Shown in pieces: positions 1-5,201 of a DNA stretch of 5,864 bases (positions are counted from its first letter, which is position 1; each line of letters opens with the position of its first letter). The notes beneath the pieces are model-generated. The model worked only from the letters and a program-made list of their open reading frames with translations, made no database searches and had not been told where the DNA came from. Both the position numbers and the translations under genes were made by a program. Origin of the DNA: Archaeoglobaceae archaeon (lineage in GTDB: Archaea > Halobacteriota > Archaeoglobi > Archaeoglobales > Archaeoglobaceae); assembly GCA_027038095.1 (NCBI GenBank), contig JALVYA010000228.1, positions 1-5,864 on the forward strand, written 5' to 3'.

Positions 1-413
1 GTCACGTTTACACCCCTTATTCCAGCAGCCGAAAAGCGATGGTGAGAGATGTGACCGCCACATGGAACGGAGAGTGAGAACGCCCTATCTCCCGGTTTTG
101 CAAGGGCGAAAAAAGCCGCTATGTTCGCAGTAACTCCGGAAATTGGCTGAACGTTGGCGTGTTCAGCCCCGAATATTTTCTTCGTCAGCTTTACTGCGAC
201 ATCTTCAACAACGTCAATGTACTGGCATCCCTGATAAAACCTCTTACCAACCTTACCTTCAGCGTACCTGCACCCGAAGTCTGAGAGGTAAAACCTCCTC
301 ACAGCCATGCTCGTAACGTTTTCACTTGCAATCAGAGGTATGGAATTCCTGAAAAATTCGTGATGCTCGATCACAGCTCGCTTGAAGTCTTCAAAAAGCT
401 TTTTTTCGTCCAT
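1..413 (-). CDS. glyA: Serine hydroxymethyltransferase, N-terminal part (cut by window edge)
   Basis: Serine hydroxymethyltransferase is a cytoplasmic PLP enzyme that interconverts serine and glycine while passing a one-carbon unit to a folate-type carrier, which in Archaeoglobales would be tetrahydromethanopterin (family knowledge). The reverse strand is open from ATG at 413 to base 1, giving 137 residues without a stop; full-length members have about 420-440. The family's N-terminal blocks appear in order: PLIASENVTS at residues 26-35, RYAEGKVGKRFYQGCQYID at 49-67, and FGAEHANVQPISGVTANIA at 81-99, a region that helps bind cofactor and substrate. GGHISH at 119-124 and SAAGIRG at 128-134 follow. 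The PLP lysine lies beyond the edge. The start is supported by a strong GGGAGGAGGG ribosome binding site and by the match to the usual N-terminus. The gene is divergent from lysC. Identification is very secure; only the C-terminus is unseen. Confidence 0.95.
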   Translation of the reverse strand, partial: MDEKKLFEDFKRAVIEHHEFFRNSIPLIASENVTSMAVRRFYLSDFGCRYAEGKVGKRFYQGCQYIDVVEDVAVKLTKKIFGAEHANVQPISGVTANIAAFFALAKPGDRAFSLSVPCGGHISHHRFSAAGIRGVNV

Positions 414-417
414 TCAA

Positions 418-427
418 CCCTCCTCCC
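418..427 (-). promoter_or_regulatory. Ribosome binding site of glyA
   Basis: Read on the minus strand this is GGGAGGAGGG, followed by TTGA and the ATG at 413. The GGAGG core sits at a normal distance and fixes the glyA start. Confidence 0.8.
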
Positions 428-462
428 GATCAATGAGCATTAACAACGCCCAGTGGAATTCA

Positions 463-480
463 GGTTTTTTAAGTTTTTTT
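463..480 (-). promoter_or_regulatory. Putative TATA/BRE promoter of glyA
   Basis: On the minus strand this reads as an A-run, then CTTAAAAAACC. The A-run would serve as BRE and the AT-rich core as TATA box. A start site about 25 bases downstream would leave a leader of roughly 30 bases carrying the strong ribosome binding site. It is the only AT-rich element suitably placed for glyA, but homopolymer runs make the assignment uncertain. Confidence 0.45.
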
Positions 481-530
481 GCTTTGAAATTCAACTCCGG
501 TAAGTTTGCCAGAGCTCGACAATCAGCAAC

Positions 531-540
531 CTTTATATTA
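531..540 (+). promoter_or_regulatory. Putative TATA box of lysC
   Basis: CTTTATATTA resembles the archaeal TATA consensus and is preceded by AGCAAC as a weak BRE. Transcription would begin near 560-565, giving a leader of about 45 bases before ATG 609. With the glyA promoter it makes a divergent control region between 414 and 608, in which I see no clear operator repeat. Confidence 0.55.
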
Positions 541-597
541 CCTCTTTTTATTTCGAGTTTTCAGTCCATCTGCGTTCAGACTCATTCAAAACCCGCA

Positions 598-604
598 GGG
601 TGGT
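598..604 (+). promoter_or_regulatory. Ribosome binding site of lysC
   Basis: GGGTGGT, with the core GGTGG ending five bases before ATG 609, pairs with the archaeal 16S tail. An in-frame GTG at 600 lies inside this element, which argues that ATG 609 is the real start rather than GTG 600. Confidence 0.6.
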
Positions 605-608
605 CACT

Positions 609-2021
609 ATGAGAATCGTTATGAAATTCGGCGGTACCAGCGTAAAGGACGGCAGGAGTATCAGGCACTGCGCAAAGCTTGTAAAGAAGTACTCGGACAA
701 CGAGGTTGTTGTCGTCGTCTCCGCCATGGCTGGAGTGACGGATTCCCTGACGAATGCGGCAAAGAAATGCTACACCGAGCAGTCAACGGGCTTCATAAAG
801 ATGTTCGTTGCCGAGCTTGCCAAGAAGCACTACGATGCCGTGAGGGATGCAGTTGACGAACCCTACAGGTCAAGGGTTATGGAGTACATAGACAGGCTTA
901 TCGACGAACTTGAAAAGGTTTTACTCGGTATAAGCTATCTGGGAGAACTGACAAAGAGGAGTGAAGACTACATACTGTCATTTGGAGAGAGGCTTTCCGC
1001 TCCCATACTCTCCTCAGCCCTGCTTTCCCTCGGAGTCGATTCCCTGGCTCTTAGCGGGGGGGATGCGGGCATAATCACCAACGCCAATTTCGGCAGGGCA
1101 AAGCCCCTCAACACGTCTTACGAGCTTATAAAGAGCAGAATAGAGCCGCTGATAAAGCTCAGAGGTTGCGTTCCCGTCGTTACCGGATTCATAGGAAAGA
1201 CTGAAGACGGAAACATAACGACTCTCGGCAGAGGTGGAAGCGACCTGACGGCAACTCTAATTGCCGCTGCAATAGACGCTGATGAGGTCTGGCTGTGGAA
1301 AGAGGTTGACGGCGTTTTAACAGCAGATCCCAAGATAGTTCCGGAGGCGAGGCTCATTCCGGAAATCAGCTATCAGGAAGCCATGGAGCTCGCCCACTTC
1401 GGTGCCAAAATCCTGCATCCGAGAGCTTTGGAGCCGCTGATAAGGAAGAAGATTCCCGTCAGAATAAAGAATACGTTCAACCCAGATACTCCCGGGACTG
1501 TCATAACCGATAGCTGCAACTCGAAAACGGGAATAGTCAAGGCTCTGAGCCTCATAGACAGAGTGGCCATAGTGAACGTGAGCGGTGCAGGCTTCGACTT
1601 CGCAGAGATCATGTCCGAGGTGTTCAGAAGGTTTGCCGAAGAGAGAGTGAACGTTATAATGATAAGCCAGAGTTCCTCGGAGCTCAACCTCTCAATGGTC
1701 ATAGACAGGGGAGACCTCGGAAGGGCGATGAGGACGTTAACCAACGTTGACGGCTGGAACGGAAACGTTAACGTTTCGAAACTCGACGACATAGCTGTTG
1801 TCAGCGCTGTTGGAGCAGGTATGGCGGGAACTCCCGGAGTCGCCGGGAGAATTTTCTCCGCACTGGGAAAGGCGGGAATAAACGTGATCATGATAAGCCA
1901 GAGCTGCAGCGAGTTCAACATCAGCTTTGCAGTTTCAAGAGAGGACGGGAGTAAGGCTGTTAAAATCCTGCACGACGAGTTTTGTTTGTCCAGAGGCGTG
2001 GAACAGGAAGTAAAGTGCTGA
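609..2021 (+). CDS. lysC: Aspartate kinase (aspartokinase) with two ACT domains
   Basis: This cytoplasmic enzyme phosphorylates aspartate with ATP, the first step toward lysine, threonine and methionine. The 470-residue protein has the amino-acid kinase fold at about 1-300: KFGGTSV at 6-12 for nucleotide/aspartate binding, VVVVSAMAGVTDSL, FGERLSAPI, TTLGRGGSD near 204-212, then VWLWKEVDGVLTADP and FGAKILHPRALEP. Two C-terminal ACT domains follow, beginning near residues 319 and 395; both contain the effector-site-like series VIMISQSxSExN. Length and order match monofunctional aspartokinases; there is no fused homoserine dehydrogenase. The ACT pair suggests feedback inhibition by lysine or threonine, but the effector cannot be read from sequence. 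ATG 609 was preferred to GTG 600, which lies in the ribosome binding site; the protein then begins MRIVMKFGG as is usual. It is divergent from glyA and followed by a prenyltransferase with its own promoter. Confidence 0.96.
   Translation: MRIVMKFGGTSVKDGRSIRHCAKLVKKYSDNEVVVVVSAMAGVTDSLTNAAKKCYTEQSTGFIKMFVAELAKKHYDAVRDAVDEPYRSRVMEYIDRLIDELEKVLLGISYLGELTKRSEDYILSFGERLSAPILSSALLSLGVDSLALSGGDAGIITNANFGRAKPLNTSYELIKSRIEPLIKLRGCVPVVTGFIGKTEDGNITTLGRGGSDLTATLIAAAIDADEVWLWKEVDGVLTADPKIVPEARLIPEISYQEAMELAHFGAKILHPRALEPLIRKKIPVRIKNTFNPDTPGTVITDSCNSKTGIVKALSLIDRVAIVNVSGAGFDFAEIMSEVFRRFAEERVNVIMISQSSSELNLSMVIDRGDLGRAMRTLTNVDGWNGNVNVSKLDDIAVVSAVGAGMAGTPGVAGRIFSALGKAGINVIMISQSCSEFNISFAVSREDGSKAVKILHDEFCLSRGVEQEVKC
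1659..1903 (+). repeat. 14-base direct repeat in the two ACT domains of lysC
   Basis: ATGATAAGCCAGAG occurs at 1659-1672 and 1890-1903, exactly 77 codons apart and in the same frame. It encodes MISQS in each ACT domain. It reflects either the internal duplication or constraint on the motif rather than a mobile element. Confidence 0.7.
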
Positions 2022-2024
2022 GGA

Positions 2025-2075
2025 GTGAAGCACGAATTACTGATTGCCGGCACGCAAACAGGCGTAAAGACGTAA
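2025..2075 (+). other. 16-codon frame resembling a P-loop N-terminus (possible gene remnant)
   Basis: A GTG four bases after the lysC stop opens a frame reading VKHELLIAGTQTGVKT, then TAA. The string closely resembles the start of CbiA/CobB- and BioD-type ATP-dependent enzymes, which begin with xxLIAGTxxGVGKT, except that the Walker-A glycine before the lysine is missing and the frame stops at once. GGAG abuts the GTG, too close to be a good ribosome binding site. It could be a decayed remnant, or chance in an 80-base gap. No function is proposed. Confidence 0.18.
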
Positions 2076-2095
2076 ATTTAAATTTTAAAAATTTA
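2073..2095 (+). promoter_or_regulatory. AT-rich promoter of the ubiA-family gene
   Basis: This 23-base stretch contains only A and T. Its centre lies about 20-25 bases before ATG 2102, the normal TATA-to-start distance, and GTAAAGACG just upstream could serve as BRE. It includes the perfect 12-base palindrome AAATTTAAATTT (2074-2085) and the inverted pair TAAATTT/AAATTTA (2073-2079 and 2089-2095). The location implies a leaderless message. Confidence 0.6.
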
Positions 2096-2101
2096 TGTAA
2101 A

Positions 2102-3007
2102 ATGAGTGAAAAAGTGAAGAGAGAGAAAACGCAAAGGCTGAAAACTTACTTAGAGTTCGTAAAAATAGAGCACACGCTGTTCGCCCTGCCCTTCGCTTAC
2201 GCTGGAGCTCTGCTTGCCGCTCACGGAATTCCGTCCCTCAGGCTGATTGTTCTGATAGCCACTGCATTTACTGGAATGAGAACTGCTGCGATGACGCTTA
2301 ACAGGATAATAGACCGGGAAATAGACGCTTTAAATCCGAGAACTGCGGACAGACACCTTCCTTCCGGTAAAATGAGTTTAAAGGAAGCTTACTCCCTGCT
2401 GATACTGGCACTCATTGTTTACTTCGTTTCAGCTTACCTGATAAACGAGACCGCTTTCATTCTCTCCCCGATTCCCGTGGCAATAGCGTGGATATACCCG
2501 TATCTGAAGAGGTACACCTGTTTATCTCACTTTGTTCTGGGGCTTACTCTCGCCTTCGCTCCATTAGGTGGCTGGGTGTCGGTAACCAACTCCTTCAATC
2601 CGTTTGGAAGTGAGCTCGTTCCGTGCATTATGGGCATTGCAGTTGCCTTCTGGGTTGCGGGTTTCGACATAATATACGCCCTGCAGGACGTTGAGTTTGA
2701 CAGAAGTTACGGTCTGTACTCAGCCGGAGCGAGATTTGGAGTTAAAAAAGCGTTGATCATTTCCTGTCTCTGTCACGTCGCCTTTTTCGTTCTGCTTTGC
2801 TATTCTCTCTGGATTTACGGACTTAACTGGGGTGCCGTTCCCGGACTGGCAATCATAGCTTTCCTGCTCGTTTACCAGCACCTGATAGTCACGCCAAAAA
2901 AGTTTGACGAGAAAAGAGTTCAGATAGCCTTTTTCAAGGCAAACGCTGCAATAAGTTCGATTTTCTTTCTGACATCCGTGGGTGTCGTTTTGTTTGGATG
3001 CTGGTGA
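2102..3007 (+). CDS. ubiA: UbiA-family prenyltransferase, probably for menaquinone (UbiA/MqnP-like)
   Basis: UbiA enzymes are integral membrane proteins that attach a polyprenyl chain to an aromatic acceptor using Mg2+ and a prenyl diphosphate. The 301-residue protein has both Asp-rich motifs: N67-RII-D71-REI-D75, followed by NPRTADRHLPSG (78-89), and D196-VEF-D200 followed by RSYGLYSAGARFG. Hydrophobic stretches between about 26 and 300 suit the family's eight or nine helices. The full set of motifs resembles the '4-hydroxybenzoate polyprenyltransferase' subgroup. In organisms making menaquinone by the futalosine route this subgroup includes MqnP, my preferred role because Archaeoglobales make menaquinone; the substrate is inferred. 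The frame is open 40 codons further upstream, but that extension overlaps lysC and covers the promoter; ATG 2102 lacks a ribosome binding site and fits a leaderless start. No other quinone gene is adjacent. Confidence 0.88.
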   Translation: MSEKVKREKTQRLKTYLEFVKIEHTLFALPFAYAGALLAAHGIPSLRLIVLIATAFTGMRTAAMTLNRIIDREIDALNPRTADRHLPSGKMSLKEAYSLLILALIVYFVSAYLINETAFILSPIPVAIAWIYPYLKRYTCLSHFVLGLTLAFAPLGGWVSVTNSFNPFGSELVPCIMGIAVAFWVAGFDIIYALQDVEFDRSYGLYSAGARFGVKKALIISCLCHVAFFVLLCYSLWIYGLNWGAVPGLAIIAFLLVYQHLIVTPKKFDEKRVQIAFFKANAAISSIFFLTSVGVVLFGCW

Positions 3008-3028
3008 GCGTAAACAGCTTTGCAAAGT

Positions 3029-3220
3029 TTAAACCATTTTCAACGCCTCCTCGAGCAGCTTTTCTCCTTCTCTGAACTTTTTCACCGCTTCCCTGAGGAG
3101 TTTTGCCACCTCCGGCTTCTCCTCTTCAAGCTTTTCCGCCCACTCCTCGTACTTTGCTGTGTGTTCCCTGCTGTGCTCGAGCCAGTGCGAGAACAGGTGT
3201 TTCACCTTCTCGGGTTCCAA
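3029..3220 (-). CDS. Small helical protein with an i/i+4 histidine ladder (possible metal binder)
   Basis: A 63-residue, highly charged protein that is probably two alpha helices, split near the proline at 36. It is acidic and basic throughout, with no signal peptide or membrane segment, so probably cytoplasmic. Histidines fall at 8, 12, 16 and 20, exactly one helical turn apart, flanked by W13, Y24 and W27 in the pattern HxxxHWxEHxxEHxxxYxEW. I recall similar small proteins in anaerobes, sometimes with His-rich N-termini and near nickel or cobalt uptake genes, but I cannot confirm the family here; metal binding is inference. The start is placed at TTG 3220 because GGAGGTGAT (3225-3233) lies eight bases upstream. 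The GTG at 3229 would give 66 residues but falls inside that ribosome binding site. The coding sequence is convergent with the prenyltransferase gene, 21 bases away, and has its own promoter. Confidence 0.75.
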   Translation of the reverse strand: MEPEKVKHLFSHWLEHSREHTAKYEEWAEKLEEEKPEVAKLLREAVKKFREGEKLLEEALKMV

Positions 3221-3224
3221 ACTT

Positions 3225-3233
3225 ATCACCTCC
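3225..3233 (-). promoter_or_regulatory. Start-deciding ribosome binding site of the small gene
   Basis: The minus strand reads GGAGGTGAT, a full complement of the archaeal 16S 3' tail. It contains an in-frame GTG (3229-3227) that an ORF finder would take as the start; spacing of eight bases from GGAGG to TTG 3220 points to TTG as the real start. Confidence 0.7.
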
Positions 3234-3270
3234 GCTTCGGCTTTGCGAGTTATCCAGATTATGTTAACAA

Positions 3271-3293
3271 TTTATAATTATTAATACTTTCCG
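3271..3293 (-). promoter_or_regulatory. Putative TATA/BRE promoter of the small gene
   Basis: On the minus strand CGGAAAG (BRE-like) is followed by TATTAATAATTATAAA. A start about 25 bases downstream would fall near 3255 and give a leader of about 35 bases with the GGAGGTGAT site. The 3230-3333 gap is therefore a promoter region and the small gene may be expressed independently of the Mut7-C gene. Confidence 0.55.
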
Positions 3294-3333
3294 GGCTCTC
3301 GTGAATAACGGTACAGCTATCGCTAAAACCAGT

Positions 3334-3822
3334 TTAAATCAGGTCGTGCTTTCTCAGGAACTTTACCATGTTTTTCCAGTGTCCTCCAACCCAGTACAGT
3401 TTTTTACAGTTTTCGCAGTACCACAGGTCTTTTTTCAGTATGTGTTCCCCAAGGCTTTCCCTCTCTGCAACTTCCATGATTTCTTCTTCAGTCGGTTTTC
3501 TCAGCTCAGAGTTGCAGACAGTGCATCTCTTCATTACGGGAAATATTCTGATTCCGAGTTCTGAAACTTCCTTTAGCTGTTCTCCCACGTTGCTGGACTT
3601 TATCAGCTTTACAGGCAGGCCCTTCAGCTTTCTCCTCTCGTAAAGCTCCCTGTCTCTCGTCAGCAAAATTCTGTCTGCAAAGTTTTCAACGAGGTACGTG
3701 TCCTCCTTTCTCGGATTCACGCGCTCCAGAACTTCGTCGCATAGCGTGTCGTAACCCGAAAGCCTGAGCCAGACAGCAAGTCTTTTCAGCATCCTGTCGC
3801 AGATGAATTTTTTATCGCTCAT
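3334..3822 (-). CDS. Mut7-C (PIN-like) RNase domain protein with C-terminal zinc ribbon
   Basis: Mut7-C proteins are small stand-alone versions of the C-terminal domain of the exonuclease Mut-7, built on a PIN-like fold with acidic catalytic residues (family knowledge). This 162-residue cytoplasmic protein matches along its length. It starts FICDRMLKRLAVWLRLSGYDT (6-26, giving D9 as the first acidic residue), then EDTYLVE (40-46) and ILLTRDREL (52-60, D57). A zinc ribbon follows, with CTVC (100-103) and CENC (136-139), and the family ending KLYWVGGHWKNM (141-152). All expected key residues are present, so it is probably active on RNA; no substrate is known from sequence. ATG 3822 is chosen because the family motif begins five residues later; the upstream GGAG is only two bases from the ATG, a poor spacing. 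It follows the HD gene by 38 bases with no obvious promoter, suggesting one transcript. Confidence 0.88.
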   Translation of the reverse strand: MSDKKFICDRMLKRLAVWLRLSGYDTLCDEVLERVNPRKEDTYLVENFADRILLTRDRELYERRKLKGLPVKLIKSSNVGEQLKEVSELGIRIFPVMKRCTVCNSELRKPTEEEIMEVAERESLGEHILKKDLWYCENCKKLYWVGGHWKNMVKFLRKHDLI

Positions 3823-3849
3823 TGCTCCAACGCACGTTCCGGCTATTCG

Positions 3850-3870
3850 TTAATCATCCGTTAATCATCT
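3850..3870. repeat. Short tandem duplication at the HD gene stop
   Basis: TTAATCATCCG is followed directly by TTAATCATCT. The second unit contains the HD gene's stop codon (TAA on the minus strand) and the first lies just after it. It looks like an 11-base slippage duplication. Confidence 0.6.
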
Positions 3871-4436
3871 CCGGCGTCCCACCACTTCAGTTCAACCTCT
3901 TTCAGTGCCGAATGCATGATTTTTCCGGCTCCGGTTTTGAGTTTGCCTTCATCAACCTCGAAATTCTTGGCAAGGTTCGTCAGCATGCTGTATTCCCTTG
4001 CCTGAATTAACAACTCCAAGTTGTCCGCATCTTTTACGTAATTTTCAGCTTCGTCTTTGCTTATTCCGGATTTTTCGAGTTTGCAGAACAGTTCTTCGAT
4101 GTCGAGTTCGGAAAGCTGTTCCCTTTTAGCCCTCTCCTCATCGATTCTGGCGTATTTCTTTGCCAGCCTGTGGAGGTCCAGAGTTCTCGCTTCGTGGGAG
4201 TCGTGCAGTAAGGCTAAGAACGCTATCGTGCACGCCTCCTTAACGTCTATCCCGTCCAGCCTTGCGAGAACGTAAGCTATTACTGCCGTTCTGAAAGAGT
4301 GTTCGGCGACGCTTTCGGGGTGCTTTATCCCAATTTTGAGCCAGCCAGACCTTGGAATCAGCTTTAAAGTTCCGAGTTCCACCAGCAGTTTTGCAAGAGC
4401 TTTAGCTTTATCGCTACGGCTTTTACCCTCACTCAT
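3861..4436 (-). CDS. HD-domain phosphohydrolase, YfbR/HDDC2-like (COG1896 type)
   Basis: HD proteins of this group are metal-dependent phosphohydrolases; characterised relatives, E. coli YfbR and human HDDC2, remove phosphate from deoxynucleoside 5'-monophosphates. In the 191-residue form the metal ligands are H46 (in PESVAEHSFR), H78-D79 (LALLHDSHEARTLDL) and D138 (KDADNLELL). R29 and W32 of PRSGW, plus E82 and D87, match the positions used for substrate and catalysis in YfbR, so activity on nucleotides is likely, though the exact substrate is inference. The frame stays open to a TTG at 4511, touching the ccmB stop, which would add 25 residues including CVYCMC. I prefer ATG 4436 because a TATA-like element occupies the extension and family members begin near here; ATG 4442 is possible too. 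No ribosome binding site precedes it, suggesting a leaderless message. The Mut7-C gene follows 38 bases on. Confidence 0.87.
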   Translation of the reverse strand: MSEGKSRSDKAKALAKLLVELGTLKLIPRSGWLKIGIKHPESVAEHSFRTAVIAYVLARLDGIDVKEACTIAFLALLHDSHEARTLDLHRLAKKYARIDEERAKREQLSELDIEELFCKLEKSGISKDEAENYVKDADNLELLIQAREYSMLTNLAKNFEVDEGKLKTGAGKIMHSALKEVELKWWDAGDD

Positions 4437-4460
4437 GCACATGCAGTAAACACAGGCAGG

Positions 4461-4473
4461 TTTATCAATAATT
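4461..4473 (-). promoter_or_regulatory. Putative TATA box of the HD-domain gene
   Basis: The minus strand has TTATTGATAAA, whose centre is about 24-30 bases from the ATGs at 4442 and 4436. This fits a leaderless transcript starting at one of them and argues against the longer TTG-started version. Confidence 0.4.
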
Positions 4474-4511
4474 CTGATCAGCTTTAATCCTATCTGCCTA
4501 TCTGGTTCCAA

Positions 4512-5171
4512 TCAATCCATGAACACGTATTCAGAGGTCAGAAACGCAAGAGTCAGCAGTATTACCGCAAAGGAGACCACGAGTTTAAGCGGGGAGGCTA
4601 TACCCTCAATCCTTCCGCTAACAGTCATGTTCAGGGCGAAAACGGTTGAAGAAACGACCGGGAATATTACGGGAAAAGCTATAACCGGCAGTAAAAGCTC
4701 CTTGGAGCGGGATTTTATTACCAGTACGGCGAGAGATGACATCGTTACGGCAAAAGCAGCATTTCCGAGAGTTAACACTCCAAAAAACAGCAGAGGCTTT
4801 GTTATGCTCATGTTGAACACGCCCACAAATACCGGGACGACGACGAGCTCCATAAGAAACATCAGCACTATGTTGTAAATCATTTTTCCAGCCAGAATGC
4901 TTGCCGGATGAACCGGAGCGAGTTTCAACCCTTCAAGCGTTTCTAATTCAACTTCCCTTATGAAAGCTCTCGCGTAGCCGAGCATTCCCACGAATATGAA
5001 TATCAGCCAGAGAAGAGAGGCTCCTATGCTCTGTGCGTAAGCAACCGGAACAGTTATGCTGAAGAGCATCGAGGTTACCAGTGAAAAGAGAACCATCAGG
5101 CTGATCGTGGACTTGCTCCTGAACTCAATTATCAGGTCCTTCCACGCTATTTCGAGGAATTTCGGTTTCAT
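4512..5171 (-). CDS. ccmB: Haem exporter-type ABC permease CcmB
   Basis: CcmB is the membrane subunit that works with CcmA in system I cytochrome c maturation, supporting haem delivery and CcmE release outside the membrane. The 219-residue length is typical of CcmB (about 215-225). An N-terminal amphipathic stretch AWKDLIIEFRSK (9-20) precedes six hydrophobic segments at about 22-45, 50-70, 97-119, 125-152, 158-181 and 192-216. The loop after the second carries the family signature LETLEGLKLAPVHPASILAG (76-95), and SRSKELLLPVIAFP (154-167) is also characteristic. ATG 5171 is supported by GGTGA (5176-5180) on the minus strand. It lies 30 bases after ccmA, so the two are surely cotranscribed. 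CcmC, CcmE and CcmF are not in the window; the next gene encodes an HD hydrolase. A generic ABC-2 permease is the less likely alternative. Confidence 0.88.
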   Translation of the reverse strand: MKPKFLEIAWKDLIIEFRSKSTISLMVLFSLVTSMLFSITVPVAYAQSIGASLLWLIFIFVGMLGYARAFIREVELETLEGLKLAPVHPASILAGKMIYNIVLMFLMELVVVPVFVGVFNMSITKPLLFFGVLTLGNAAFAVTMSSLAVLVIKSRSKELLLPVIAFPVIFPVVSSTVFALNMTVSGRIEGIASPLKLVVSFAVILLTLAFLTSEYVFMD

Positions 5172-5175
5172 AAGT

Positions 5176-5180
5176 TCACC
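5176..5180 (-). promoter_or_regulatory. Ribosome binding site of ccmB
   Basis: The minus strand reads GGGTGAACTT followed by the ATG at 5171; GGTGA is a standard archaeal Shine-Dalgarno core and fixes this start within the ccmA-ccmB gap. Confidence 0.6.
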
Positions 5181-5201
5181 CGTTACGATACTTAATAACG
5201 C

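Noticed and set aside
506..856. 116-codon plus-strand frame across the lysC start
   Set aside because: It is out of frame with the clear KFGGTSV aspartokinase start and its translation has no family features.
1373..2053. 226-codon open frame antisense to lysC
   Set aside because: It overlaps a certain gene on the opposite strand, has biased composition expected of an antisense frame, and shows no recognisable domain or ribosome binding site.
1982..2101. 40-codon N-terminal extension of the prenyltransferase
   Set aside because: It overlaps the end of lysC, covers the A/T promoter, and does not resemble UbiA N-termini; ATG 2102 is better.
2720..3025. 101-codon minus-strand frame opposite the prenyltransferase
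   Set aside because: It lies entirely over a motif-rich membrane protein gene apart from its few end bases; no domain seen.
3018..3034. Overlapping palindromes CTTTGCAAAG and GTTTAAAC between convergent genes, considered as a terminator
   Set aside because: The stems are short, no T-run follows on either strand, and the second palindrome is inside the small gene's coding end. The evidence is too weak for a terminator.
3020..3643. Three plus-strand frames opposite the small gene and the Mut7-C gene
   Set aside because: They are phenylalanine/serine-rich shadows of lysine/glutamate-rich minus-strand genes.
4519..4878. 119-codon plus-strand frame opposite ccmB
   Set aside because: It is a threonine/serine-rich shadow of the membrane protein; no promoter or ribosome binding site.
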